Shown: piece after piece, positions 45,417 through 57,300 of the stretch
How the letters are laid out: each line of letters begins with the position of its first letter
Position numbering within the stretch: the first letter of the stretch is position 1
NCBI GenBank assembly: GCA_024516035.1
Contig: CM044964.1
Location: 8,377,736 to 8,441,735 of the forward strand
DNA: 64,000 nucleotides
Origin: Bactericera cockerelli
Taxonomy: Eukaryota; Arthropoda; Insecta; Hemiptera; Triozidae
Direction of reading: 5' to 3'
Position numbers and translations under genes: made by a program
The notes under the pieces: model-generated
Databases searched by the model: none
What the model saw: the letters and a program-made list of their open reading frames with translations, nothing else
What the model was told of the DNA's origin: nothing

Positions 45417-45470
45417 CTGATATTTTAATAGCTTGTACTGACAGGTCAAACAATGTTGACTTTGAATTTT
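45417..45470 (-). other. Candidate 5' untranslated exon of RPL35A (3' edge)
   Basis: On the minus strand AAGCTATTAAAATATCAG is followed by GTAAGT, a consensus donor at 45416-45411. The first coding exon starts right at an AG acceptor, so a noncoding exon is required and this is the closest good candidate. A second candidate donor is GCTATAAAAG|GTAAGT at 46033, where GCTATAAAAG could instead be a TATA box. The upstream edge is not defined. Confidence 0.4.
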
Positions 45471-46399
45471 TGAATGTTTGATAACATCTACTTCTACAAC
45501 ATTGATTTTAAGCCCATAGTACTATTTTTTTTTCATTATATACTTGGGCTCTGCTTGGTAATAGGTAGGTTAAACCCATCCATCACTCACAGGGAAAACT
45601 TAAGTGCTATAGTAACCTCATCCAGCCGGAGTAGGGCCGGAAAGCTAGCATATTTTGGACTTTCCATGTTTACCTTGGATTGAACATAACCTCAAATCTG
45701 TCCAATGCTAGGTGGGCCAACAGGTATAGAGACTAAGGGAATAGTTAACTCGGGAAGAAGTTAATATGATTGGTAGTTCAAATAAGATTGATGTGACCAC
45801 TACTTGATGGTTGAGCGAACTCACATTTTCTTTTTAATACAGGAAATTGTGTTACACATGGAGAAATCCTGGTATGAAGGTACACAACTGAGGTTTTGAA
45901 TTCAAGATGTTTTAAAACAATCAGTCAAGTGCTCTTGAATTCAGGCTGCTAAATAAGGCACTCTGAGGGAAATCCTAGGCGATAACCTAAAAAAACTTAC
46001 CCAATTCACAGGAAAATCAAAGAAAAACTTACCTTTTATAGCACATGTACCAAAGGGCCGATTTGGAACGATTTTAAAAATGGACGACTCGACAATATTT
46101 ACATTGGAGAAGATAGCAAGAAGTTTCATATGATACTAGCGCCCAAAGACAGTAGCGGACAGTTATAGCACTAATCACAAGAAAGCCGCGTCCACAACTC
46201 CGATTATCAAAACTTGATCACTTATTTAAAGAAATAAATTTGAAAGCTACCTTCGCACAAAACATGAATTTTTTTGGAGTACCTACCTAGTTAAGAAATA
46301 ATTAAATAAATCCGACCCTTTTATCGTATTATTTATTATAATTTTATTATTGAAATTGAAAATAAGAAATACCAATACAGATCTAGTTCATTAACTTCT

Positions 46400-46780
46400 C
46401 TTTAAAATGCGTTAAAAGTCGTTCCGTCAGTAACCCCCTTAAACAAAAAACAGTCTCGGAACCATCTCCGAGATCTAGGAACGAGATTGTATCGTCCTGT
46501 CTCGGATCCCAAAAAATGATATCGGAAACACCTAGGAGACCATTCGGAGACTGCTCCGGGACAGTCTACGTCCGCACCGTAGCGTCGATTGCTGGTGCTC
46601 GAGATTGCTCCAAGATCGGTCTCGGGAACTGTCTCCGAGATCATTCTCGGGGACCGTCTCCGAGCCTTCTCGGAACCGTCTCCGAGAACATTCTCGGGGA
46701 CTGTCTCCGAGCCTTCTCGGAACCGTCTCCGAGAACATTCTCGGGGACTGTCTCTTCTAGACCACAGACCGTTTTAAATA
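46400..46780. repeat. CCGAGA-rich cluster, left bracket
   Basis: CTCGGAACCGTCTCCGAGAA, CATTCTCGGGGACTGTCTCC and GAGCCTTCTCGGAACC words repeat on both strands, with an approximately 57-bp direct repeat at 46640-46745. It begins with ACCCCCTTAAACAAAAAACA, whose inverse TTTTTGTTTAAGGGG is at 49464 in a similar cluster. The pair may be the ends of one element. Confidence 0.55.
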
Positions 46781-46951
46781 CCCTGGGAATTTTAGCTGTA
46801 AAACCACCTAAAAATAATACGATACATTTTTATAATAGAACATTTTTTTTATTGTGAAATTTAAAATAAAATAATTAAGAACAAAACAAAAATAAAAGAA
46901 GAATACACCTTAAAGAAAGAAAAATCCCAATAAGAGACTAGAAACAATTGG

Positions 46952-47012
46952 AATAAAGAGATTGCCATAGGCAATAACCAATAACCCCGCCCTTTAGTTA
47001 GGACATATGTAT
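46952..47012 (+). repeat. Retroelement tail head
   Basis: TGGAATAAAGAGATTGCCATAGGCAATAACC, with AATAACC doubled, then CCCGCCCTTTAGTTAGGACA. It shows the conserved ATTGCC/GGCAAT hairpin. Confidence 0.65.
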
Positions 47013-48930
47013 AGGACATAGGATACGAATTCAATTTTTAATATTAATTTTTCGAGTTTAAGTCAGTTCTAACTCAGTTAGGGTCCATTTCTGACCCCTA
47101 GTTGATAGAGATAATCCATGCTTATTTGACCCAAGGAATCTAAGGTATCAATATATTTATGCAATCAATTTAGAAACATTAGAAAAAAAATTGACATGAA
47201 AATAAAAGTATCACATAAGTTCACATCTTAAAAGTATCTCTATCTTTAGTCACAGCAGACTACCCAGACGGCACAGAAAGTGTTTAAAAAGATTTTAAAA
47301 ACACTTATTTTGACAAGATTCAAACATTTTATAAAGCTTATTTTGACAAGGCTTAACATTTTAGAAACACTTTTATAAGCTTACTATTTCCTCCCCCTGA
47401 GCATTTTATTAAGCTTATTTTTACAAGGTTTTGGAAATTGAATACCTACTTAATAATTAAGGGGCTCCATATTGAATTTCATACCACCGCCATTGCCCGG
47501 AAAAAATTGAAAATTGTGATTTCACAGGAAATTTTTAAAATTAATTTGGATTTGATGAAAAATATACTATTTCAAGGCAATTTGGTTCTACAATGATGAA
47601 AAGCTGTTGATGAAATGCTAACATTAATAAATAAGAAGACAATTTGTGTTTTTCAGTTTTATATTTTTCCATTTTCATGGTAAAAGAATTAAAAGCAAAA
47701 ATATGTAACAAACAAAAACATGAAACAAACAGAATATAATACATAGAATCAGCAGATAAATTAAGCCAAGTGGACTTAATTAATCTAAATCTATTATACA
47801 TATAGGTAATTAAGAGAGAGATGTGCTGAAATGCCATCTTCCTGCCCAGCAGCAGGCTGCCGGGTACTGTTACTGTTTTAAAAATTAAAATTAATGAACA
47901 CATTATAGTAAAAAATGTACTTATTACAAGTAAAAAAACTGTCTAAATTTGCAACACTTAATACTTCTTCTAAACTTACAATATTTTTTTATATGTTATA
48001 ACTGGTTCATGAAAAACCCCTGTCCTGATTTGAGATAGTGAGGATGGGAATTTCATTCTGAATTTAATGGGAACAGTACCAGATACCCACATTCACCTCA
48101 CTCAGCCTGAGTAGGGCTAGATATACCAGCCTCACATTTTCGGAGAACAGATTTATTTATTTAAAATAAAAATGGGGGTTTATAGTCCCAGCTACCCACA
48201 TTAACCTCACTTAGCCTGATAAGGGCTAGGAATGCCTCATTTTTAAAGGGAACAGAATTGCTGTTTGAAAGAAAAAAAAACTGTGAATTGAACACAGGAT
48301 CTATTGATTATGGAACAGTATAGTCAAATCTTCAATAATGTGAACCTATTAAAAAGCCTTTAGCTAGTCAGTTCTCTGTTCATAGTTGTCTAGCAAAACA
48401 CTGGTCTTTTCCCTGTTTAAAATCCCCCAGTCAGACACCTGTTAAGAGTGTGATTCTGATTAAGTGGAATATCTGGAACAGGTTAATCTCCAGCATTTCC
48501 ACATACATATCCTGGTTTGACTATAAAAAAATGTAAAATGTAAGATATTGTTTAGATATTGCTTACCCCACTAATTGGAGTGTAAAACTCACTTATGATT
48601 AATGCATGGAAATTGGTACACTTTAGAACAGTAAACTTTTTAAAGTAGAGAAAAATTTCTTTTTAGTTACACCCTAAAACTATGATGTAGGAACTTTAGA
48701 AGAGTCAACTTGTTGGACTTTTATCAGAAATTGTTAGATATAATTATTTTGTGTAAATCATCAATTTGTAGTCACTTTCACTTATCCCATGTCAGGTTCA
48801 ATATATTTGAGGAGGGAGGCAGCTTGAATAGGTTTCTTCAGGTTGAAGCTATGTTGGATTGGATGCACAATACATGTAAACAGGTGGAAAATATCATGTG
48901 GATTTCCTCCATAGATCATAATTATTTTAG
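47013..48930. other. Unclassified spacer with weak SINE remnants
   Basis: Degenerate pieces of the CTACCCACATTAACCTCACC SINE body occur at about 48020-48250. Frames of 120 residues (47541-47903, minus) and 78 residues (48710-48946, plus) show no recognisable domain. I call no gene here. Confidence 0.4.
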
Positions 48931-48933
48931 TAG

Positions 48934-48965
48934 TAGTATCTATTGATTGCAATCAATAGATACTA
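48934..48965. other. 32-bp perfect palindrome
   Basis: The sequence TAGTATCTATTGATTG is followed without spacer by its exact reverse complement, CAATCAATAGATACTA. It could form a cruciform. No neighbouring feature explains it. Confidence 0.9.
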
Positions 48966-49149
48966 ACACAAGGGTATGTCTGTGAAAACCAAACACTTTT
49001 GCAAAAGAAGAAACTATAAAAAGATTACACATTACACCTATTATGATATGATAAAACAACTTACGACTTTTAAAAAGATTACAACATTTACCTACAGATT
49101 TTTTTTTTTAATTTATGTTTAACGTCGCATAAAACAAAGAACTTTAAAA

Positions 49150-49500
49150 ATTAAAAACAAAATGCGTGCACGCTCTTAAGATATGGAGCCAGGCGCATTG
49201 CGGTGTTGCCACAGGGTATTGGATCTCGTTCGGAGACCGTTCCGAGACCATGTACTCGGGACGTTAGCTTGGAGTTAGCTTGGATCTTGTCCCGAGTTAG
49301 CTCGGGCATAGATCCGGGATAGGTTCCGAGTAAGTTGGTTAAACATTCTCCGGGAGAGTTCCAATCCATTCCCGCAGCACTCCCAGAGAAAGATGTTTCC
49401 GAGCACGCTGTTTTTACTCTCTCGTATCAATCTCCGAGACTACTATATCGGAGTTAGTAGATCAGAGATACCTTTTTGTTTAAGGGGACGGGTTGCTACC
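49150..49500. repeat. CCGAG-rich cluster, right bracket
   Basis: CTCGTTCGGAGACCGTTCCG, ACTCGGGACGTTAGCTTGGA, CCGAGTTAGCTCGGGC and CTCCGAGACTAC words echo the cluster at 46400-46780. It ends TTTTTGTTTAAGGGGACGGG, the inverse of the left cluster's start. Confidence 0.5.
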
Positions 49501-49998
49501 GGCGTCATGGGCCGGCAACGTAGTTTCTAAGTTCAACTTTTATCCGCCAGGGAAAAAAGGCGTTAAGAGGGTAAAGATATTTCAATTCGTGATTTCGGCA
49601 TATCGGGCATATCTGAAGGTACCTAATTTACGTACCTAATAACGACCAATGTATTTTTTTGGAAGAATTTTAGCTCTCATGTGACAAATGACTATCATGA
49701 AATTCGTCGCATTTGAATTTTAGAGGAATATTTTATTAAAAAAAATCTGTTAAGCGCTTCAGCTCCGTTAGTAGACGTCTGTCTACTGACTACTGACAGG
49801 TCGTTCGCGCCGATTTTTCTGATGTATTATTCTTTAAACTATCGTGTATTATACTTTCTGATGTATTATACTTTATACATTCTACCCTGAAATGTTTAAA
49901 TAATTAATGACAAGAATGTTTGAATTGTATACTGCGTCAGTTGGCAACTCTTTGTTTAGAGCAGTTCAAAATAAAAATTTATTTTGTTAATAAAATTA
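49501..49998. other. Unclassified spacer
   Basis: No gene or repeat recognised. AATAAA-type signals for a minus-strand transcript lie near 49970-49985, just after the candidate exon to the right. Confidence 0.35.
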
Positions 49999-50250
49999 CA
50001 GTTTGATTGTCTCAAGGTAACTTAGTAGAGAATCTGCGCTCTCGACAGAGTCTGACAGAGCTGGAGGGACTGGTAGGGAGGCTCTTATTTGTCCATGGAG
50101 ATGACAAGTGAGAATGTGTTTTACAGAGAGAATTTGACTGTTTGGGGGAGGAGTAGGTTTGATAAGGAAGCTGTGGGTACAGCACGTATGACCTGTCCTC
50201 ATACGGCGGGGGATGGTTTCTACGCTTCTTAATCCACACGCTATGTCAGG
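49999..50250 (-). CDS. Possible terminal exon of an unidentified minus-strand gene
   Basis: The minus strand is open from an AG acceptor-like GACATAG at about 50244 to a TAA at about 49999, with an AATAAA-type signal about 20 bases later. The predicted peptide includes SVETIPRRMRTGHTCC, SFLIKPTPPPNSQILSVKH and a C terminus of ADSLLSYLETIKL. A second minus-strand frame and part of the plus strand are also open, so the frame is not certain. The composition is more codon-like than the spacer around it. A SINE fragment starts directly upstream at 50251, so an upstream part of the exon may have been lost. I do not recognise the family. It could be a remnant. Confidence 0.3.
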
Positions 50251-50375
50251 ACGTTAAACCAAATAGAATCAATGGACATGAAAGGAGCCTAGACATTGGA
50301 TATGGGCGTCCGTATAATCCTCTCACCACCGTGATTTAGGTATCAATACCTTTCTCACGGACACGGAATTATTAT
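50243..50375 (-). repeat. SINE fragment, reversed copy of 35460-35590
   Basis: GTCAGGACGTTAAACCAAAT, AATGGACATGAAAGGAGCCT, TCCTCTCACCACCGTGATTT and TCACGGACACGGAATTATT are inverted relative to the 35.5-kb copy. Confidence 0.7.
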
Positions 50376-51165
50376 TATTATAGCGCATTCTTCACACCTC
50401 GGCCAATGTGTTTGATTTTTAATGTTAATATCCGAAATCCACAACACATGTAAATAATTTTTACAATTTTAAGGCCCGCCGCAAATTGAACCCACCCCTA
50501 GCACACTACACGACTGACCCACGTTAGTGGCTGTGTTGGTAACATCCAGTTATTTATTCAAAACTTTTGCCAGACTTTACCACATAACAAGAGGGTTAGT
50601 TTGACAGGATAGGTACCTACTCTTTTTTTGAGTATAATACAAATAGCTTGGAAGTTTAAAATGAAAACAAAAGGAGCCGTTGGGAGGTATGTACCGATAA
50701 CATAAAATGTATTCACAAAAGAAAACGAAATACCTTTTTTAAACAACAAAAAAGTTTTTTAAATAAACATTCAATGTATATTTAAAAATACTACCTATAA
50801 AATATGTACGAGTATATCAGTAGTCAGACATTTAAAGATAAAACTATGCAGGTAGGTAGGTAATTACAAATTATCAAATAAAATAAAATCACAGAAAACA
50901 AGATATTTACAAAATAATACAATTATAATTTAAAAAATATCATGATTTAATAAATAATAAAAGGAACTGGCTTGGATCTAATCCACCTTGTTGTATATAA
51001 ATATCCCCCAAAAATACACTTCGTGTGCAAAAGACGCCGAGAAAATTAGAATCCTTTGAATATAATTACCAAACATTTGCCCAAAAAGGACTGATAAATG
51101 AATGCCAAGTAGTAAACTGGAAATCATTTGCCCAGAAAGGAGTCTCAATCACTATTAATAAAAAT
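50376..51165. other. Unclassified AT-rich spacer
   Basis: No gene or repeat family recognised, apart from short A/T runs. Confidence 0.4.
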
Positions 51166-51169
51166 TATT

Positions 51170-51315
51170 AGTTATCATATTTCTGTTAATCACTTTCGTG
51201 ATATCACGACTACTCAAACTTCGCTTTACTAAATCTACGATGAAACCGGGACTTGAACCACCGACCTCCGAGTTACAAGACCGCCGCCTTGTCGATCAAG
51301 CTACTGAAGTCGGTC
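51170..51315 (-). repeat. tRNA-headed SINE, reversed GTAGCTTGATCGATAAGGCG type
   Basis: ATCACTTTCGTGATATCACG, ACTCAAACTTCGCTTTACTA and the inverted head CCGCCTTGTCGATCAAGCTA. It lies just downstream of the calypso stop codon and may form part of its 3' UTR. Confidence 0.75.
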
Positions 51316-51399
51316 TGTAGCAGCAGGTCTATAAAGTCTATAAAATGGAAATGCTGCTCAAAACAGGGGTGTTCACCACTGCTTCCGTTTTCGCCGATC

Positions 51400-54300
51400 T
51401 CATTTCTTTTTCTTCTTATTCTTGATACGATGAGATGTGCTGCTTGTGTTGCTGGCGTGACTAGAGCTGCTGTTACCTATGACGAAAATAAAACGGACAC
51501 TACAGTAAACTCGCGACAAAAAAAATATATACTCAAATGTCTCACTAGAGAACTATAAACAAAGTATATACTCACTAGAGGACTATAAACAAAATATATA
51601 CTCACTAGAGGACTACAAACAGAGAACTGACTAGCCCACCCTAACAAGCCAGGCTTGCTTGCAGTTTCCAAAAAAAAAAAAAAAAAAAAACATTTTTTTT
51701 ACAAAAAAGAACAAAATACTTCCGATTTCTAGTACTAGAAATTCCTCGGAAGTACAATTATTATTATTATACAACGCTTTATTATATACAGGGTCTTCAT
51801 AAAGTCTCACCCAGGCCTAGGTTTCTCGAAAACGACTCAGAATATCAAAAAACGCAAAAACCCGTATTCCTTTATATTAAGGGGGATTGATTTTCAGCCA
51901 ATTTTTTTTTGCCTACACGGCCCCAGTCAGGCTGGGTATGGACCAACTTTAAAATCTTAAATAGAATGGTATGTCTTGTGGCATATTGTTTTAAAGGTCT
52001 TATTGAGAGAAGTTCATTTCAATAAATTTCAGTGTGCTACGACTTACCGTTATTGAGATACAGGGTCGGACGTCCTGCGTAATATCCCTATATTTTGACC
52101 TATAACTCGTTAACCGTAAATTATGGAGAAATTTTTTCTTGATAATAATAACTCCTCATAGCAAGAACTTTCGAACAAGTTAAAATTTGATTTGTTTTTT
52201 TGTTAAATTTTTTCGACTGTTCGTCCGGCTGGCTGACGAAACCGACCAGAAACTAACATCAACAGAGTATGTCGAGTTATAACTTGTTCGAAAAGTCTCA
52301 TCATAAGGAGTTATTATTAACAAGAAAAATTATAACTCGACATACTCTGTTGATGTTAGTTTCTGGTCGGTTTCGTCAGCCAGCCGGACGAACAGTCGAA
52401 AAAAATTTAACAAAAAAACAAATCAAATTTTAACTTGTTCGAAAGTTCTTGCTATGAGGAGTTATTATTATCAAGAAAAAATTTCTCCATAATTTACGGT
52501 TATCGAGTTATAGGTCAAAATATATGGATATTACGCAGGACGTCCGACCCTGTATTTCGAGAATGGTAAGTTGTAGCACACTGAAATTTATTGTAATGAA
52601 CTTCTCTTAATAAGACCTTTAAAACAATATGCCACAAGACATACCATTCTATTTAAGATTTTAAAGTTGGTTCATGCCCAGCCTGACTGGGGCCGTGTAG
52701 GCAAAATTTTTTTGGCTAAAAGTCAATCCCCCTAAATATAAAGGAATACGGGTTTTTGCGTTTTTTGATATTCTGAGTCGTTTTCGAGAAACCTAGGCCT
52801 GGGTGAGACTTTATGAAGACCCTGTATAAATGGACATTATTTACATGAAAATAATTATTTTAACAATGAAAAAAAAAAAAAAAAAAAAAAAAATGGAAAC
52901 AATATAGGTATACAATAAAAATGAAAAAGAATAGAAAATATATAAAAACACATGTCCGAACTACAGGACGGGGTTATTGCCTATGGCAATCTCTTCCACC
53001 CAACCCTAAAATCCGACATACATACCCAAGGTGGAGCTGTCATTTTTCCCGGGGGTTATTGCCTATGGCAAGCTCTTCCACCCAACCCTACAATCCGACA
53101 TACCCAAGGTGGAGCTGTCATTGTTCCCGGGGGTTATTGCCTATGGCAATCTCTTCCACCCAACCCTACAATCCGACATACCCAAGGTGGAGCTGTCATT
53201 GTTCCCGGGGGTTATTGCCTATGGCAAGCTCTTCCACCCAACCCTAAAATCCGACATACCCAAGGTGGAGCTGTCATTGTTCCCGCTGTGTAGCGACAGG
53301 AGACAGCTACTGGCTGCCTGGTAGGTCTTGCTGGCTTGGCTGCTGGTCTTGTTGCTGGTCAAGTGCTCCGCAGCCACCAGATGTGCCAGCGTTCCCTGGA
53401 ATAAAATATATTAGCTATAATATTCGTTAACTCAGAGGTAAGACGGTAGTCTGTCCCGCTAGCTTTGTTTAAGAAACATAACATACTGACTGTGTATGCC
53501 CAGGTTATTCTTGACACTTGTGTTCTAATTCACAAACTCTCTCCCTCACTTCCCAGACACAGAGATATCCATCAACATAACACAAGAAATAAAAATAATC
53601 TCATTATATCGAGAAATATGCTTTTGGATAACTCTTTTCTCAAACAAGTACTTTTCTCACCTGTACTGTGAGCATGGATAGGAAGGCGCAGATGAACTGA
53701 TCGTAGTTGTGTGTGCGTCTCGAATCATCCTCCTTGTATTTCTTGCGTCTCTCATTTTCGTCTCGGAGTTGAACTGAAATCCGACAAAACTAACTTTATT
53801 AGTTTTTTTAAGTAATTCTTTCTGCTCCGGAACCGCTTTCGCATTTCTTCAGGGCACTTTACCTTTACAGCCATGCCATTCCGGAAACGGAAAAACTCGT
53901 TCAGAATTTTCCGCTCCGGCCGAGATTCGAACCCGCAACCTCCGAGTCAACAACCAATGCTCTTAACCACTGAGCCACGGAGGTCGGCAACTTTATTAGT
54001 AGTTCAATTACGAGGCATTACGAGATTGATATTTAAAAAAAATATCATATTTCTATTAATCACTTTCGTGATATCAGAACTACTCAAACTTCGCTTTACT
54101 AAATCTACGCTGAAAACCGGACTTGAACCACCGATCAAGGCCGCCGCCCTATCGATCAAGCTCTTATTTCGGTTATTAAAATAATATTACGATTACGAGA
54201 TTGATATAGGAATATGATGGTTGGTTGGAGATAAGATGCATTAGTATTTAGTTCTCAAAATTTCGATGCTACCCACTAAAAGTTCCGGTTGCATGGCTAC

Positions 54301-57300
54301 GAAAAAAAACTGTGAAACACTCATCTAAAAAAAAAAACACTGCCAATTGTTGACATAATACTTCCTCGTGATTGTTTCACATTGTATACACGAATCAATT
54401 TTGAGATTTTATACTGAATCACTTGTATCTCCAAAACCGCTACCATTTTTTTTACATTTTAGATTCTACAAAAAATTCTGTATCGGCAAGTCGTGGTCAT
54501 GAATATCAGAACATACCTGGACAGCTGTTTCGAGCTTATTTGCTCTCATCAGCAGATAAAAGTTCTTATCAATGATCATTCATCCCATCAACTAACCTCT
54601 CTATTTTAATCAGTATAAATAGAAAGGTGAGAAATAGCTAATGGACTAGATTAATCAGACTGTTAAACACTTGGGCCAGGGTTTAGTGTTTTCTCTCCTT
54701 TATTTGTGAGTAATTTTCAAACTGTTGTGATAACGTTTAATAAATAAATGTTCAATTTATCAAGGTTGGATCTGAGGACTATGTTGAAGTTGAAAGCGAC
54801 GTTAATCAGTATCAGTCCATATAAACAGCAAAGTGAGAAGTTGTACTAGATGTACATGAATATCAGAACTTACCTGGACAGCTGTTTCGAGCTTATTTGC
54901 TCTCATCAGCAGGTAATAGTTCTGGTAATCCATGCCGTCAACTAACCTCTCTATTTTAATCAGTATAAACCCAAATAAATATAAATAAAATTCACTCACG
55001 CTCGCACACCACAATCTCCGACTCCAAATTCTTCACCAGGGCCTGTAGATCTTTCGGTGCGAACGTGCTCTCACACTTCTTGCTCGCTTTCTCTTCTCCC
55101 TGCTTTCGTCTGGCCTTGCTTCCTCCGCCACCCAGCGAGGAGGGGGAGCTCTGTGACTTGAGCGAGGAGGAGGGGGAGAGGAGAGGTTTGGGCGAGGGAG
55201 AGGAGAGAGAGGGAGAGGGGGAGGGGGAGGAGGAGGAAGATTTCGACGTCTTCTCCCAGCCCTTGGGCAGAGCGCCCACCTCCAGACACACCTGAGGGGA
55301 GGAAATTAAATTTATTTATTTATTATTATTTAACTCGTTATTGGTCAACTACATACATTCAACAAAATAGGACATGCTAAAAAAAAAAAAAAAAAAAAAA
55401 AAAAAATAGAATATGTACAAGTTCAAAGCATTTTTTAATTTTTAAAACTTGCCAAGATTTTTAATGTTAACTTTTAGCGTTGGTAAATAGCAGAATAATG
55501 GGAAATTTAAAAAAGCAAATTGACGAATTTTTAATTATATTTTTACATACAATATCTGATTTCATTTTTTTTTTTTTTTTTTTTTTTCCGTTGATTGTTG
55601 ATTGTTATGTTTTGTAAATAAAAAAGTAATTGATTGAAAAAAAAAAAAAAAAAAAAAAAATTGAAAGACTCTCACCTTACGGATGGCCGGATCTCTGGCC
55701 CTCCCCGTGCGGCCCCCCCCGGCCCCACTCGTCTCCATGGCAACCCTGATCACAACAAACTTCTTCATATCCCTCCCTCCTCGTCCACTGTCTGTGCCTG
55801 GAAAATAAAATTACAAACCGGGCATAATAATTAGTTTTTTTTTAACATTATTATTATAGTAAGCTTTATTAGGTAGAAAAAAAAGGATTGGGTGGAAGAG
55901 ATTGCCACAGGCAATAACCCCGCCCTTTAGGTAGGACATTATTGTTATTTTCTTTTCTTTTTTACTTATTTATTTTGTCATTTGTTTGTTTTTTTTTTTT
56001 TTTTTCTTTCTTTTCTTAATTTTATACTGTTGCCTGTTTGTCCTCCTAATAAAGCTTTTAAAAAAAAAATATATATATATATACAGAAAAACAAAAAGAT
56101 TAAACAAAAATTAAACAAATTCAATTAAATTAAACAAAAAACAAAACCAAAAAAACAAATAAAATTTTATTTTATTATTTTACATTTTAGGAATAACATT
56201 GTTTTTTTTTTTTTGCATGTAAATAATATGCATGTATGCATGTAAATAGTAGGTAATACTGAGTATACTTTTGTCCAAAACCTACGAAAAACTAAAAGCA
56301 AGCCGTTAAATTCAAAAGTTCTGCAGAGGCAAGTTAATTTTTCGACTTTTTTGTCAAAATTTTAGGATTTTCTTAAATACCAGAGCATAATAATAATTGA
56401 TCCATAAAACAAAGAAAACGGTCTATGTAGAACGCTAAGACGCATTCACAGAAAAAATCATAATTCATTGTAATCCTTTCATTTATTTCTGAGATTTGCA
56501 AGGATTTCAAATGACAGACCGAGACAGACGGACACAAAATCTAAGTTGCTCAGGAGGTTACGAAACGTCCAGAAATACGAAGAAAGAAAAAAATTGAAAA
56601 CAGAACAACTTTTTTATACATAAAAAACTCAATACTTCCAATTTAATAGATACTCTCACCATCTTTTATGATGAAATACAATTACCCTATATTCTAATCT
56701 ATTATTCTCTTGGAAGTAAAAAAAAAATCTCTTGTTCATCTAAATTACTAAATAATATTATAAATTGGAAAAACACATGAGTGTTTTGAAATAAACTTTT
56801 GAAACAATTACCCTATATTCTTTTCTATTATTCTATCGGAAGTAAAAAAAAAAAATATCTCGTTCATCTAAATTACTAAACAATATTATAAATTGGAAAA
56901 ACACATCAGAGTTTTGAAATAAACTTTTGAAACAATTACCCTATATTCTATTCTATTCTCTCGGTAGTAAAAAAAAATCTCTTGTTCATCTAAATTACTA
57001 AACAATATTATAAATTGGAAAAACACATGAGTGTTTTGAAATAAACCCTATATTCTATTCTATTATTCTCTCGGAAGTAAAAAAAAAAAATCTCTTGTTC
57101 ATCTAAATTACTAAATAATATTATAAATTGGAAAAACACATCAGAGTTTTGAAATAAACTTTTAACAATTTTTTTTTTCTAAAAAAAAAAAAACATACCG
57201 GGTGACTCCGCCGCGAGGCCTCGCAGCATACAGGGTGAATCACTCATCGAGGCCAGCTCGTCCAGGCTGGAGGGGCAGCTGTTGGAGAGGGGGGTGGGGG

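Noticed and set aside
47541..47903. A 120-residue minus-strand frame as a gene
   Set aside because: No domain, start context or splice partner; composition is that of the AT-rich spacer.
54802..55014. Minus-strand frame with a GTAAGT-like donor as an extra calypso exon
   Set aside because: It lies in one copy of a direct repeat, and the flanking calypso exons already join in phase without it.
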